Positions 33,746-43,940 of a stretch of DNA of 64,000 bases are shown here, piece by piece (the first letter of the stretch is position 1; every line of letters starts with the position of its first letter). The stretch lies in assembly GCA_004835665.1 (NCBI GenBank), contig RBKR01000026.1:310001-374000 (forward strand). The letters are read 5' to 3'. The translations under genes and the position numbers were made by a program. The notes beneath the pieces are model-generated. The model saw nothing but the letters and a program-made list of their open reading frames with translations. It was not told where the DNA came from and did not search any database. This DNA is from Phoma sp. XZ068 (taxonomy: Eukaryota; Ascomycota; Dothideomycetes; Pleosporales; Didymellaceae).

Positions 33746-35970
33746 TTTGGTGTTGTGTGTTGTTGTTTTGGTGTAAAGTGAGAGAAAGTTACGTTCTTTG
33801 GTCCAGCCGAAACGCGGGTCAATATGCAAGCGGTAGCCGTGAAATGCGGTCGCAAGGAGTGCCGTGTTATGTCGAATTCTTGAAAAGTTGACTGAAGAAG
33901 GAAAGAGAGTGATAGTGACAAATTATCAGACAGTGAAGAAGTACTGAGTGTAGGCTTGGCGAAGACTTGATGAGCGCACAATGCCAGGTTACGCGTGACC
34001 GGTTCCTCTTCACCTCGAATAGCAATAGCACTATTGTTCAATAGAACAACGTAAGCGTGCAATATTAAACCTCCAGACACCGGCACGCACAGCGCAAACG
34101 GGGGGCGAAAGAAAGGAAGATGAGGAGAGACGGCGTACCACAGTGAGAACACAAATGGGTACAGCCGCGGACAGAGTCCTTTATCAGGCGGATGAATAGA
34201 GGTGAGACAAACGCTGGGGAACGTTGACCATTGCTCAGGCCTAGAAGGGAAGAAGAGACGAGAGCCAATAGCGGGTTGTACAGACGAGGCGTCGAAACAG
34301 AGTGCCACTCCACGCGACTCCGCATTCAAGCTTCTGAGCCTAATGTGTGGATGTTGGATCTGCGTTTCAACGTCGTACCTGAACAGTAGCCGCCAGTAAT
34401 CTCTCCCGGGCCCGCAGTAATACCGCGGCGTAGCGCGTAGAGATGCATATTCCGCGGTGCTTCTGGCGCAGCCACCATGATAGTTCATCGCCTTAACGGC
34501 CACATGAGGCGGAATACGTCCTGGTGCGGTGCAGGAGCGTAAGAAATCAACGGCTCACCTGCGATCTACGACACGACAACGGCAACTAGGCATCATCTAG
34601 TTTGGTCGTAGATCGCTGCGTGCGTTGTCTCCACTATTGCCGGCAATCACTGTGAGCCTGTATTTCATGACCCACACCGCCAACATGAGCGCGCCGCGCC
34701 GCGACACCGTGGACCAGGTAGGGCGAGCAGAGGAAACAAGGCTGGGCGGTGCTAAGAACAGCGGAGGTGAAAGAAGCGGCCTTGCACAACGCGACGATAG
34801 GTGATGGTGTGCCGTTGCAGCGCGTCGCGTTGCCAACCATAGAATCTGCCGAAAGTGATGGCGAGGTTTGTCGGACCAGGCCCACACCAGCGCTACGTTT
34901 CAAACTGCCGCCCTGCATGGGTAGACCAACCTCGACAAGTCGCGACAACACCAGGCACTGCCGGCTTGTAAAGCCACAAGCTCATTAGCAAACATGCGCA
35001 TAGGTGCGCAAGCCCGATTGAGGTCCTGCCCGATGAATGCTGGTCCGAAGTCTTCCGCGAAAGCAGACTCACGCATTCGCAGCATCATGTCCAACGCAAG
35101 GATCGGATGGTGCTGAGCACAGCAACACCAACGTAGCAGGATAGTCAAGAAGCTCAACATTTCGACTCGCACGGCGCGACAACAGGCAATGGTGCGCCGT
35201 TGCGGCGCGTCGCCAGCAAAGGGCTTCCCGCAAGTGAATGAAGGTGAGGTTCGACATCCACGCTTCACGTTTCAGATCACAACGTCTCGCTTCCGTGATT
35301 GGGCGCCATCGCCCCCATTTGATTGGAGCGCATTGCTCCATTTCGGGACGCACCAATTCTGTTTGCCGCCCACCACCCAGTCGATGTATTTGAGGAAACA
35401 AAAGCCCAGACTGCGCGTTGGCAAGCTCGGCCCTCTTTGTACACTTGTCGACCTCCACTCGGAAAAAGAAAGACCTCATTCTCGACTTGCAGAAAGTCGC
35501 GCGGACATTGGAATCTTGATCTTGAGTCGTCACTATGGAGCGTTTGGTTGCTGTTTCAGGAAGTCAAATGTGGAGCATTGTATAAATCCTGAGGCGTATA
35601 GGCGTTCTTCCACACCTACCTAATCCAGCATACCTGGTTCTGTTTGATTTGTGTAGATTGCAGGGAACGATATGTGACGGTCCAAGCGTTTGACGAGCGT
35701 GGTGGTACAACGTTTCCCGCATCCAGTTCCTGCATATTGAGTTGCCCTGAGAGGATGGCAATTGTGCGCGAAACTTTCCCACTTGCGCTCGTGACACGCA
35801 ACGCACAGGCTCACAAGTGCAATGTGCCGAGTGTGATGAGCTGACGAGAATGTGAATGCAGAGTGACTTGTAGCACGAATAACTAGGTGATGAATTGTTG
35901 TACTTGGGGTGGCGCAGTGGGGCCTTCACACAGCAGACAACTGTACAAACGCAGAACACTCCACGATGAT
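33746..35970. other. Gene-poor 2.2-kb region with a diverged repeat
   Basis: A long minus-strand open frame (33568-34503) overlaps the DUF7492-like start in another frame and lacks motifs, so it is not called. Two related segments near 34.75-34.91 kb and 35.10-35.26 kb suggest an old duplicated element. Otherwise nothing is supported. Confidence 0.45.
34750..35265. repeat. Diverged direct repeat pair, about 150 bp each
   Basis: Segment A (about 34750-34910) and segment B (about 35105-35265) share, in order, GGTGCT(A/G)AG, CG(C/G)CGAC, GG(T/C)(A/G)ATGGTG(T/C)GCCGTTGC, GCGCGTCGC, AAGTGA(T/A)G and GAGGTT. Both encode the same minus-strand word RRAATAHH. Spacing is about 390 bp. This looks like a mutated duplication or repeat family; ends were not resolved. 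Confidence 0.45.
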
Positions 35971-38274
35971 CTACTCATCGTCATCGATGGTGTGGTCATC
36001 GTCGCTGTCCTCGTCATCGTCATTGTCGTCGTCATCATCATCGCTGTGGTTGTGTTCCTCGCCATTGTTTTGCTCATCCGAACCCATCCCTACCATGTTT
36101 CTCAGTTCAGGCAGGTCATACACAGCATCCGGAAGTCCATCAAGCCCGACAATCTTCGCCATAGTAATGATCCCAAACTCCATAACTCCGTCTTGTTGCC
36201 CACTCTTGCCATAGAACCCAACAATAACCTCGTGCGATGCAGGCTCCAGGCGGATAACATTTCCATTTGAGTTTCCACTGGCGTTGAGCTCGCCACGTAC
36301 AGTGCGGTCGGTCAGACGCATACGAATGCCTTGCAAGTAGTGGTCGCCACCACCCCTGTTGATTTCGATGCGCTTGATATTGACGTTGGGTGGCAGGGTG
36401 ATGGTCTCTGAAGCATGGCCGCCAAACCTGTGTTCGCGTCCGTTTGTACGCATCGGGCCCCAGTGGCTCTTGTGACCATCTTCGTACTCGACCACGCCGC
36501 CGTCCCACCAGCAGCCGACTCGGAGGTCGATTGAGGTTGCGCGGTGGATGCTGCCATCTGGACCACGCTCTTTCAGGAGTTGCGCCCACTCACACATGTC
36601 CGCTGAGCCGTCCTCGACTTGATCGGTGTAAACGGACCGTTTGAAAAGACGGACAGAGCTTCCGGGGATGCGGATGAAAGTTTTGACATTCAACTTCTTC
36701 CACACGTCATCGAAAGTCAGCTCTTTGCCGTTCAAGCCGAGAACATCAAGGCGTAGGGGTTGAGCTCGATCAAAGCGTCGCTCAAGCTCATCCTGGAGAT
36801 AGTCCCGTTCGCTAGCTGGTGAGTGGATAGAGGGCGTGGCTTCCGGTACTTTATTGAAGGAGATGCGTGCAATGCCAACAGCAGATGCGATATGCAAAGC
36901 AGCATCCAAATCTCCTCGCTCATTTTCAGAGAATTTCGGCTCCACTACCGGCACTGAAGTACGTTGCGTATCGGTGAAGTGTTTGTCCGTTGGCAGGAGG
37001 AAATGAGGGGATAGTCGAAGGCCAAGTAGATCCTTCAGTTCCATTGTTGCACGATAAGTCATTTGCACGTCTTGAGTAGGCCCATCGGCCTTTGCTGCGT
37101 CAGGCAAGAATTGTCTCCGCCAGTTTTGCGCCATTTTACGTTGCTCTCCATTTTTGTGAGATCCGGAGCTAGCACCAAAAGCGAGGCCAACAGCGGACAA
37201 AAAGGATGATTGACCGAAGGCACAAGACTCCCAAATAGCGGACTTGCTATTTGATGTCTTCGCTCCGGGCAACCGGGCATCCTTTAAGCAGCTGTTTACC
37301 TCTTCTGTGAAGCGCGGCCAGGAGTACGTCAGATGGCTGCCGAAAGTGCCCAACGATATGCCCGAGGGGTTGTGACTACCAGTACTGACGTGGCCGAAAG
37401 CTTGCTCCGTACATTTGTTGTAGTGTGCGTCTAGGATCAAGCCGGCCACGACAGGGGAAGATAGGGTGTCGAACTGGCCACCGTGGTCCGCGAGAGCCTC
37501 CAGGAAGATGTCAAACAAGTCGTTGTTACTCGTGGGAGTTGTGTCTTTGCCTTCAGCGTACAGAATCTCCTTCTTCGTCTTCGACGACTTTACAATGGTT
37601 ACTTTAGCTGTTGACCGTATGGCATTCTCGGCGTCGCAAGCGTGGTGTTCTGAGTGCCTCGCATTGATGAAGTCTCGGCTGACTGTGTCGGTGGTCCACT
37701 CCTCCTCTAAGCGGAAAGCACGCCGACCAAGGCCTTTTTCAAACATGTCTTCAGCAGTCATGGCTTGCCACATGTATGCAGTCATTCGAAACTTTTCGAT
37801 AGCGGCAGATAGATCGGAATGGGCCGAGGAGAGACCGCCCGCTTTCTGAGGTGGACAGTCCATAAGCAGCGGCGAGTCCTTCGCTACCATGATAGCCAGA
37901 TGCAGTGGTGGGTATTGCAGCAATGGCATATAGTGGAGGCAGATTTTCAGCGTTGGTACTTGCTTATCTTGCTGCATGTGCGTCACTTCGAGTGTGTTCG
38001 AGCCAGGAGAGAGCATGACAAGTGCCTTGAAGTGGCCACTGTGGATAGGCCATGTCTGTTCCGGAAACACTTCGAGGTCGTTCGCACCGGTAGTCTTGAC
38101 CGAGATGAAGTCTTCAGGACTGTTCGACGGACATACTCCTTTGATCAGAAGACAGCGCTAGAACACCAGTCAGGAGAGGTTTCCAATACAAGATTAGTAC
38201 AGTACCTGGTGAATAGTCTCCCCCTCCTTAACGTTCGTAAGGCGTAGTGTTGGCTGTGCTTCCTCCATGTTCAT
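35971..38274 (-). CDS. Jacalin-tailed zinc-metallopeptidase homologue with degenerate active site (predicted pseudoenzyme)
   Basis: Two exons: 38274-38206 and 38157-35971, 48-bp intron, 751 aa. The N-terminus (RLTNVKEGETIHQ-RCLLIKGVCPSN...) is a beta domain. A middle region carries SHLTYSWPRFTEEV and IWESCAFGQSSFL, resembling the YIL108W-type metallopeptidase family. Where that family, as I recall it, has an HExxH zinc site, this protein reads LSAVGLAFGASSG (residues 343-355), with both histidines and the glutamate replaced and the third ligand not evident. A jacalin-like lectin domain follows at about 565-705 (DLRVGCWWDGGVVEYEDG...VMEFGIIT). The protein ends in an acidic tail of Asp runs from GAT/GAC repeats (about 35975-36035). 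It probably keeps a binding rather than proteolytic role. The first exon is inferred from splice signals. Confidence 0.78.
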
Positions 38275-38803
38275 AAGCAAGGTATTTCGAGCTTCTAAAA
38301 TGCTCACGCAGTGTATGATTGAATTCTACCATTTTCACGGACATAAACTGTCTTTATAAAGTTTCGATATATCAAGTCAGTATAGAAGATATCAGGCGAG
38401 TATAGTAGGATGGCAGGCAGCTGCACGAAAGAGGTTAGTGTGGAGGTTGCTGCCTCAGACTACGAGTCTCCAGAACGAAGAAGCTGGTGTACGAGCTCTA
38501 TCATACATCGTGCACTGCATGCAAATATTAGATACGCATAGCTAAGCTACCGACTTGTCTGTTAGATGTTGACGATGTGAAGACGCTGATGTCTTCTCGA
38601 AGTCGCGCGAAGCGTCTGTGCGCATTACTAAGCTGCGCTGATGGCGCTAGTGCTCCGCTCGAAGTTCGCGACAAACCATCGCGACATTTGCTTGTGCAGC
38701 CTCACCACGCCACCACCGTCGCCGTCGCTCGCCCATCCCCGTCCACGGTCCCCATATACCATAGACACACCTCCTCTCGCACACATACCAAAACACCGCA
38801 ACC
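38275..38803. other. Intergenic, divergent promoters
   Basis: Between the metallopeptidase homologue and the U2AF gene. AT-rich near 38330-38420, pyrimidine-rich and CACC-rich just before the U2AF start. No gene seen. Confidence 0.5.
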
Positions 38804-39481
38804 ATGGCGAACTACCTCGCCTCCATCTTCGGAACGGAGCAGGACAAGGTCAACTGCTCCTTCTACTACAAGATCGGCGCCTGCCGCCACGGCGACCGCT
38901 GCTCGCGAAAGCACGTCAAGCCGTCATACAGCCAGACGATTCTCCTGCCCAACCTGTACCAGAACCCGGCGTACGACCCGAAGAACAAGATGAACCCGCA
39001 GCAGATGCAGATGCACTTTGACGCCTTCTACGAGGACATCTGGTGCGAGCTGTGCCAGTACGGGCTGGTCGAAGAGCTGGTCGTGTGCGACAACAACAAT
39101 GATCGTAAGTCACTATATCCCCTGCGACAAGGAATGTACATGCTAACCAAGGTAACAGATCTCATTGGCAACGTCTACGTGCGCTTCAAGTACGAAGAAG
39201 ACGCGCAAAAGGCCTGCGACGCACTCAACTCGCGCTGGTACGCCGGGCGCCCCATCTACTGCGAGCTGTCCCCCGTCACCGATTTCCGGGAAGCCTGCTG
39301 TCGCCTGAACAGCGGAGAGGGTTGCGTGCGCGGTGGCTTCTGCAATTTCATTCATAGGAAGGAACCGACGGCCGAGCTGGATCGCGATCTGGATATGTCC
39401 ACAAGGAAGTGGTTGAAGGAGAGAGGTCGCGACGCGAGGAGCATGAGCAGGAGTCCTACGCCGCCCGCGAAGAGGTTCTAG
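38804..39481 (+). CDS. U2AF1: Splicing factor U2AF small subunit
   Basis: Two exons: 38804-39104 and 39159-39481, giving 207 aa. It recognises the 3' splice-site AG with the large U2AF subunit in the nucleus. First CCCH zinc finger: VNCSFYYKIGACRHGDRCSRKH. UHM/RRM: QTILLPNLYQNP to the RNP-like NVYVRFKYEEDAQKACDALN, with WYAGRPIYCELSPVTDF. Second CCCH finger: ACCRLNSGEGCVRGGFCNFIH. The C-terminus is short and Arg/Ser-rich (RGRDARSMSRSPTPPAKRF), as in compact fungal orthologues. The 54-bp intron (GTAAGT...ACAG) has no stop and keeps frame, so retention would insert 18 residues in the RRM; splicing gives NNND-HLIGNVYVRF, the conserved form. Confidence 0.97.
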   Translation: MANYLASIFGTEQDKVNCSFYYKIGACRHGDRCSRKHVKPSYSQTILLPNLYQNPAYDPKNKMNPQQMQMHFDAFYEDIWCELCQYGLVEELVVCDNNNDRKSLYPLRQGMYMLTKVTDLIGNVYVRFKYEEDAQKACDALNSRWYAGRPIYCELSPVTDFREACCRLNSGEGCVRGGFCNFIHRKEPTAELDRDLDMSTRKWLKERGRDARSMSRSPTPPAKRF

Positions 39482-40015
39482 ATGGGTCAACGTCGAGGTA
39501 GAGGCGACGAAAGAAACCTGTAAAATGGAGGTCAAGCATGAGGTTAGAGATAAGAAGGGCGAGATGAAGTTTTATGCGGCCATTCCAGGCTTGTCGAATA
39601 GAAGGGAACTCGCGTGAGGAAGAGAAGGACGAGGGAGAACACAGCAACTTGAAAGTTGTATTGGCGTCAAGGAGTTTGATACCTCATTTGCGCACTTTGC
39701 GCATACGGTGGGACTGTACATTACGAGCCAGCGCACACGCTGACGGGTATGAGTAGTTTGAAAAGCATCATATCTTTACACTCCCCAATCTTCACACCGT
39801 GCCTCCGAGTCTATGCGTGACACACAAAACAACTGCATTGAGCCACATGGGCCTGGTATCATCTGCTCGCTAAACCCGGATAGAAAAGCCTGCTCGCATC
39901 GCTGATGCCCTGAAAGGAAAGACCATATGCCCAGAAACGCCATCCCATGCCTCCATCTTTCATCCTCTGCCCTGCTGTCTCAAACAGCACAAAGACCACA
40001 TATTAACGCACACGC
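39482..40015. other. Intergenic, no gene seen
   Basis: Convergent 3' regions of U2AF and the tail-anchored protein gene; no supported element. Confidence 0.5.
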
Positions 40016-40864
40016 CTAAATTATTCCCTTCCCCCTCAACACAAGCACCGTAACAATCGCCCCCACAACCACAACAAGAAACCCCGTCCAAAACGCCCAG
40101 CACATCCACGTCCGCTGCCGCGCCTTCCGCTGCTGGCTCTCGAGCCACGAATCGCTGTCCCCGGGGTTAGCTTCAATCGTCGTCCAGAACTTGAAACTCG
40201 AGCCGGGCCGGCCGGACAGCGAGACGCCTAGCGACAGTCGCGATGCGTTTTTGAAATGTGTGAAGCGGGATGTGCGTTTTGGGCCGGAGGCGGGGGATGA
40301 GGTGTTGGTTGGGAAGTGTGCGGATTTGGGGGTGCAGGGGAGGGAAGGGGGGTGTGAAGACAGGGCGAAGCGGAAGCGGGATGTGCGGTTGCTGCAGCGC
40401 TTGCTGTTTGCTTCGAGGAAGAAGCGTGCAGACTTTGGTGTAGGTGGAAGGGAGTCTGTAGAAAAGGCGTGGATGGGGTAAGGGCAGGAGGGGAGTTTGT
40501 GCAGGGCAATCATCTCGGGGATGTGTGTTTTGTCGTCGGCGTAGACGCTTTGCGTCCCGCTGGTTGCTGCGCTGTGCTTCCGTGCTGACCGCTCCAGAGC
40601 CTTTTTCTCCTTCTTCGAGGCGAATGCAAAGGCTGGGCTCGGCGCAGACAGAGGCCGCGTCAACGCCGTACCGGGGAATGTTGGCGAGAGGTGCGATGTG
40701 GAGGTAGGCGTTGGGATGGGCGAGTCTATGGGGGAGGAAAGGGACACGACGTACGCATGCTTCATTTCCTTTTTACCTCCGTTTGCATCTTTGGCGAGCA
40801 TGGCGGCTTCGTCGTTGTGCACGGCGACTGAGAAGCGGCGCCAGAAGTTGGGGTCTTGGACCAT
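40016..40864 (-). CDS. Tail-anchored protein of unknown function
   Basis: Intronless, 282 aa from the ATG at 40864 (MVQDPNFWRRFSVAVHNDE). The N-terminal block WRRFSVAVHNDEA looks ordered. The rest is Ser/Pro-rich and low-complexity, with repeated phosphorylation-type words (SLPPTPKSARF, SLPCTPKSAHF, SRFTHF, SRFRF). A KKEKKALERSARKH segment is strongly basic. A membrane-proximal W-rich segment (RTWMCWAFWTGF) leads into one C-terminal transmembrane helix (LVVVVGAIVTVLVL) followed only by RGKGII, so the bulk should face the cytosol. The frame continues upstream to 40996 in Thr/Ser-rich sequence; the chosen ATG begins the ordered part. I do not recognise the family. Confidence 0.65.
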   Translation of the reverse strand: MVQDPNFWRRFSVAVHNDEAAMLAKDANGGKKEMKHAYVVSLSSPIDSPIPTPTSTSHLSPTFPGTALTRPLSAPSPAFAFASKKEKKALERSARKHSAATSGTQSVYADDKTHIPEMIALHKLPSCPYPIHAFSTDSLPPTPKSARFFLEANSKRCSNRTSRFRFALSSHPPSLPCTPKSAHFPTNTSSPASGPKRTSRFTHFKNASRLSLGVSLSGRPGSSFKFWTTIEANPGDSDSWLESQQRKARQRTWMCWAFWTGFLVVVVGAIVTVLVLRGKGII

Positions 40865-42090
40865 GGCGGGTGATGTGATAGTGGAGGACGAGTACGATCG
40901 TGGTGTGGTGGAGGTGGTGTTTGTATCGAGAATAAAGTGCAAGAAGGTGGTAAAGACGGTGGTGTGTGAAGATCGAGTGTTGTTGTTTGGATTCAAGATG
41001 AAGTAGTGTCAAGTGGGGCCCGCCGGATATGAAGTGAAGTGAAGTTGACTCGAGATGTATCACCGTCCAGAACTAGAAATCACACCAGTCGACAGTGGGT
41101 AGTTGCGCATGCGACGTCCGACAATAGCAGGCCGGTATATTGCCACGGGTGTGACAGCGTTTTTGGAGGTTCTTGTGGTACTTGAGATGACGGTCGCGTT
41201 GCACTGCAACCCGAAATTGGCAGCGGGGAAACGTTGTGAGCCAGGTGATCCTGTACTCGTTTTGGATTGAAGGGTCACGGAGCCGGGGTGTGCCACAATG
41301 ACCTCGAATGAGTGTGTATAGTTGGTAATGCGAAAAGAAGGACGTGATTGTATAAAAGGCAGCTCGTCAAGGCGCAGAAGGGAGAAGAAGTGAAGGTGTG
41401 GGAAACTTGTTTGTTACATAGAGACAGGAAACCATATACTTGGGCCTACCGAACCGCACCCCTAACACAACAGTGCGTACTATGGACCTGCATGCCATAT
41501 GATACTATTGCGCTCAGATCAGCAGTACAACCATCCTCGGTTGTTTTGTGTGAAGTCGCTGCGATGGGGGACCTTGTTTGACGTTTCTATGTGGGGCACA
41601 GGCTGTCCAATCAGCGCTGGTTGAGCTGCGGGAGAGCGTTGGTGATCGCATCTAGACAGCTCCGAAATTGCACAAGGACGAGTTAAGACAAGGAACGGGC
41701 TGAAAGTTGGCAGACGCTTGATCGTCGGTCTCATCAGTGCGATGTGCGGTAGGCTGAAGATTCGCCGGCAGCCACCCGCGTCTGCAGGTAACCGAAGGTT
41801 CGACGGCTGTGCTTGATGGGCAACACCCGCGCTGAACCGGGAAAGGCGAACGTTCAGCCTCATGTTGAGAGAGTCAACCAACATGCGCCTGCCTTTTCGA
41901 GGTCGTGGTTGTCGTGCTGAAACGAAGGCGCTAGAGTGACCCGACGCGTGAGCGTGCACAGGCGCGCTGAGCCAGATGTGTTGGAGCTCCGTTCAATCTC
42001 TGACCGTTGGGGTCTCCTGGAAACTACTCCACCATCCTTGTCTTACCTCAGATCGTTACATCGACACGCGTTCAGAACCGGCAATTGAAC
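40865..42090. other. Intergenic, no gene seen
   Basis: Divergent promoters of the tail-anchored protein gene and the GlcNAc-induced-type gene. ORFs such as 41519-41959 minus have no motifs. Confidence 0.5.
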
Positions 42091-42853
42091 ATGGGACAAA
42101 GAGAAGAGGCTCTGCCATTTTGGAAAGTGAACGTGCCACAAGAGCAATGGCCCGCAGAGTGTCCTGACTTCTTGAGCAACATCGGCGAGAAGGACCGGGG
42201 GATTATTGGCACGCCGGATGGGGAGTATAACTTGCTGACTTGGCCGGAAGTGCGGGAACTCGTCAGTACGGCAGTTCACGCTCATGGTGGAGGACCAGTA
42301 CTGATGGCTGCTCAGAGATCGATCGCGTTGACAAGTTCCATCGCAAGCCGTCAGAGCTGCGGCGGTACAGGGCATTCACGTACCGGTTGGTACAGGAGTA
42401 TGGCAGCATCATGAACTTTATCGTGAACGAGCGGCTGCAGTGGACGAGCATGCAGCCGAAAGGGAAGCCATTTGAGTTTGATGGTACTACATTCCTTCAC
42501 AAGCGTGAAACGAACACACTCTGACGTATGCAGAGGACATGAAGATTCTATACAACGACTGGCCATATGGCCTTGATGCAGACATTGTGCATCTCGTGGT
42601 GTGGACCAAGTTCGAGCTCGAGGATGATGAAGAGACGGGCCTCTGCACAGCAGAGTCGCGCAAAGAGATTGACGACTACGTCCAGAAGACGTTTGCAACC
42701 AAGGTCAAGGAGCTTGTGTGGTTCAAAAACTGGAAGAGCTTGAAGAGCGTGCACGCAGTCGAGCACTTTCACGTTATGCTGTACAAGCCAGACCGCGCGT
42801 TTCTGGAAGACATCACAAACGGCGATGTGCCCATGACGGAAAAGTTTGAGTGA
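42091..42853 (+). CDS. N-acetylglucosamine-induced protein 1-like (DUF3605)
   Basis: Three exons: 42091-42265, 42316-42483 and 42534-42853, with 50-bp introns, giving 220 aa. The opening [20 protein letters not shown] and then [20 protein letters not shown] are the hallmark start of this fungal family. Splicing adds [36 protein letters not shown], then [28 protein letters not shown], the second conserved block, ending with [11 protein letters not shown]. Members were named for induction by N-acetylglucosamine in yeast; biochemical activity is unknown to me. The first donor is ambiguous (GTACGG at 42266 or GTCAGT at 42262); the former keeps frame with the AG at 42315. Confidence 0.88.
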
Positions 42854-43940
42854 GCATTCGCGGTTGCATTGGTCTTGTTGTTCCTGCACAACATCACAGA
42901 CGTAAGGCTACCGGTATCGGGATAGACAGTTTGGGCCTGTCCGGTGGCCGATTCCGATTGCCGATTATTGCTCGAATCGGTGGCATACCCAAATCGGTTA
43001 CGGAAATGGTGGTGTTGTTCGTTCAGACGATTAGCGTTGTTGGCTACGTTTACTACGCTGGCAAAAGAACACTCGTTATGTCGTAACTTGGCACTCTCTT
43101 CACCTGATTGAGCGATACGAAACACCCATTTGAGTTAGACACGTCGCCCTCCGATTTGCCTGTCGACTCCGATTTGCCTGTTGACTTAGGTAACCTCCCT
43201 TGGCCCTTGGTAGAGCAGCAGAGTCGGGGCAGAGTCAGGGTCGACGGCAGAACGGAGCACGTGTGGAAAATCCTGACAGGGCATCGGCTACGCCACATTT
43301 AGTGGCGCAGGGGCACTACTACGGCATTTCAACAGTTCAACAGTGCGGAAGGGGCGTTGGCACCATTGCACCCTTTTCCACGCCCGCTTGACTTGGGATC
43401 ATGGGATTGTGAACAATAGTAGGCGCTTACCCACCACCCTTTTTCTTGATTTCTTTGTTGTCGCTCTTGTCCCCGCTGCATCGCATCCCGCGCACGGCGC
43501 CCTGACCACACGGCGGTGAGAGCTCTGGCGCAAAAAGTCGCCGATTTATTTACAGGGGCTCCACCCGTCGAGAGAGGGTCAAGTGCGTGTACAATACTCG
43601 GCTGCGAGCTTGTTCCCGTGCATCTTCACAGTGTGCTCGCGTGCTGCTGTGACGCCCATTGCCCGACTTCGGCGAGAGCTGTGCCTGCGAGTACTGCGGA
43701 ATATCTCTGCCTGCGCGTGCAGCGAAGCAACCGACGCCGCGCACGAGGTTCGTATAGCACAGCGCCAGCGGCCAGCGACATGGCTGGACAAAGGCGAGTA
43801 CTGACGTGTCCCAGACTCGAACTGCCCGCACTCCTCGCACTCGGCCGGCACACAGCCCCTGCACCGCGTCACCGTCGATGCGAACCGCGCCCTGAAGAGC
43901 CCCGCGACGCCCCTCGCCTCAGCAGCTCCAGCGACGCACC
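42854..43940. other. Intergenic, HMGR promoter and leader
   Basis: About 1.1 kb. It contains an 18-bp tandem pair at 43151-43186 and, in the last 350 bp, several upstream ATGs and GC-rich sequence that may be a long HMGR leader. No separate gene supported. Confidence 0.45.
43151..43186. repeat. 2 x 18-bp tandem repeat
   Basis: Two adjacent copies of CCGATTTGCCTGT(C/T)GACT differing at one base. Confidence 0.75.

Noticed and set aside
33568..34503. 311-codon minus-strand ORF upstream of and overlapping the DUF7492-like gene
   Set aside because: Different frame from the signal-peptide gene, no motif, and it reads through the leader; probably chance.
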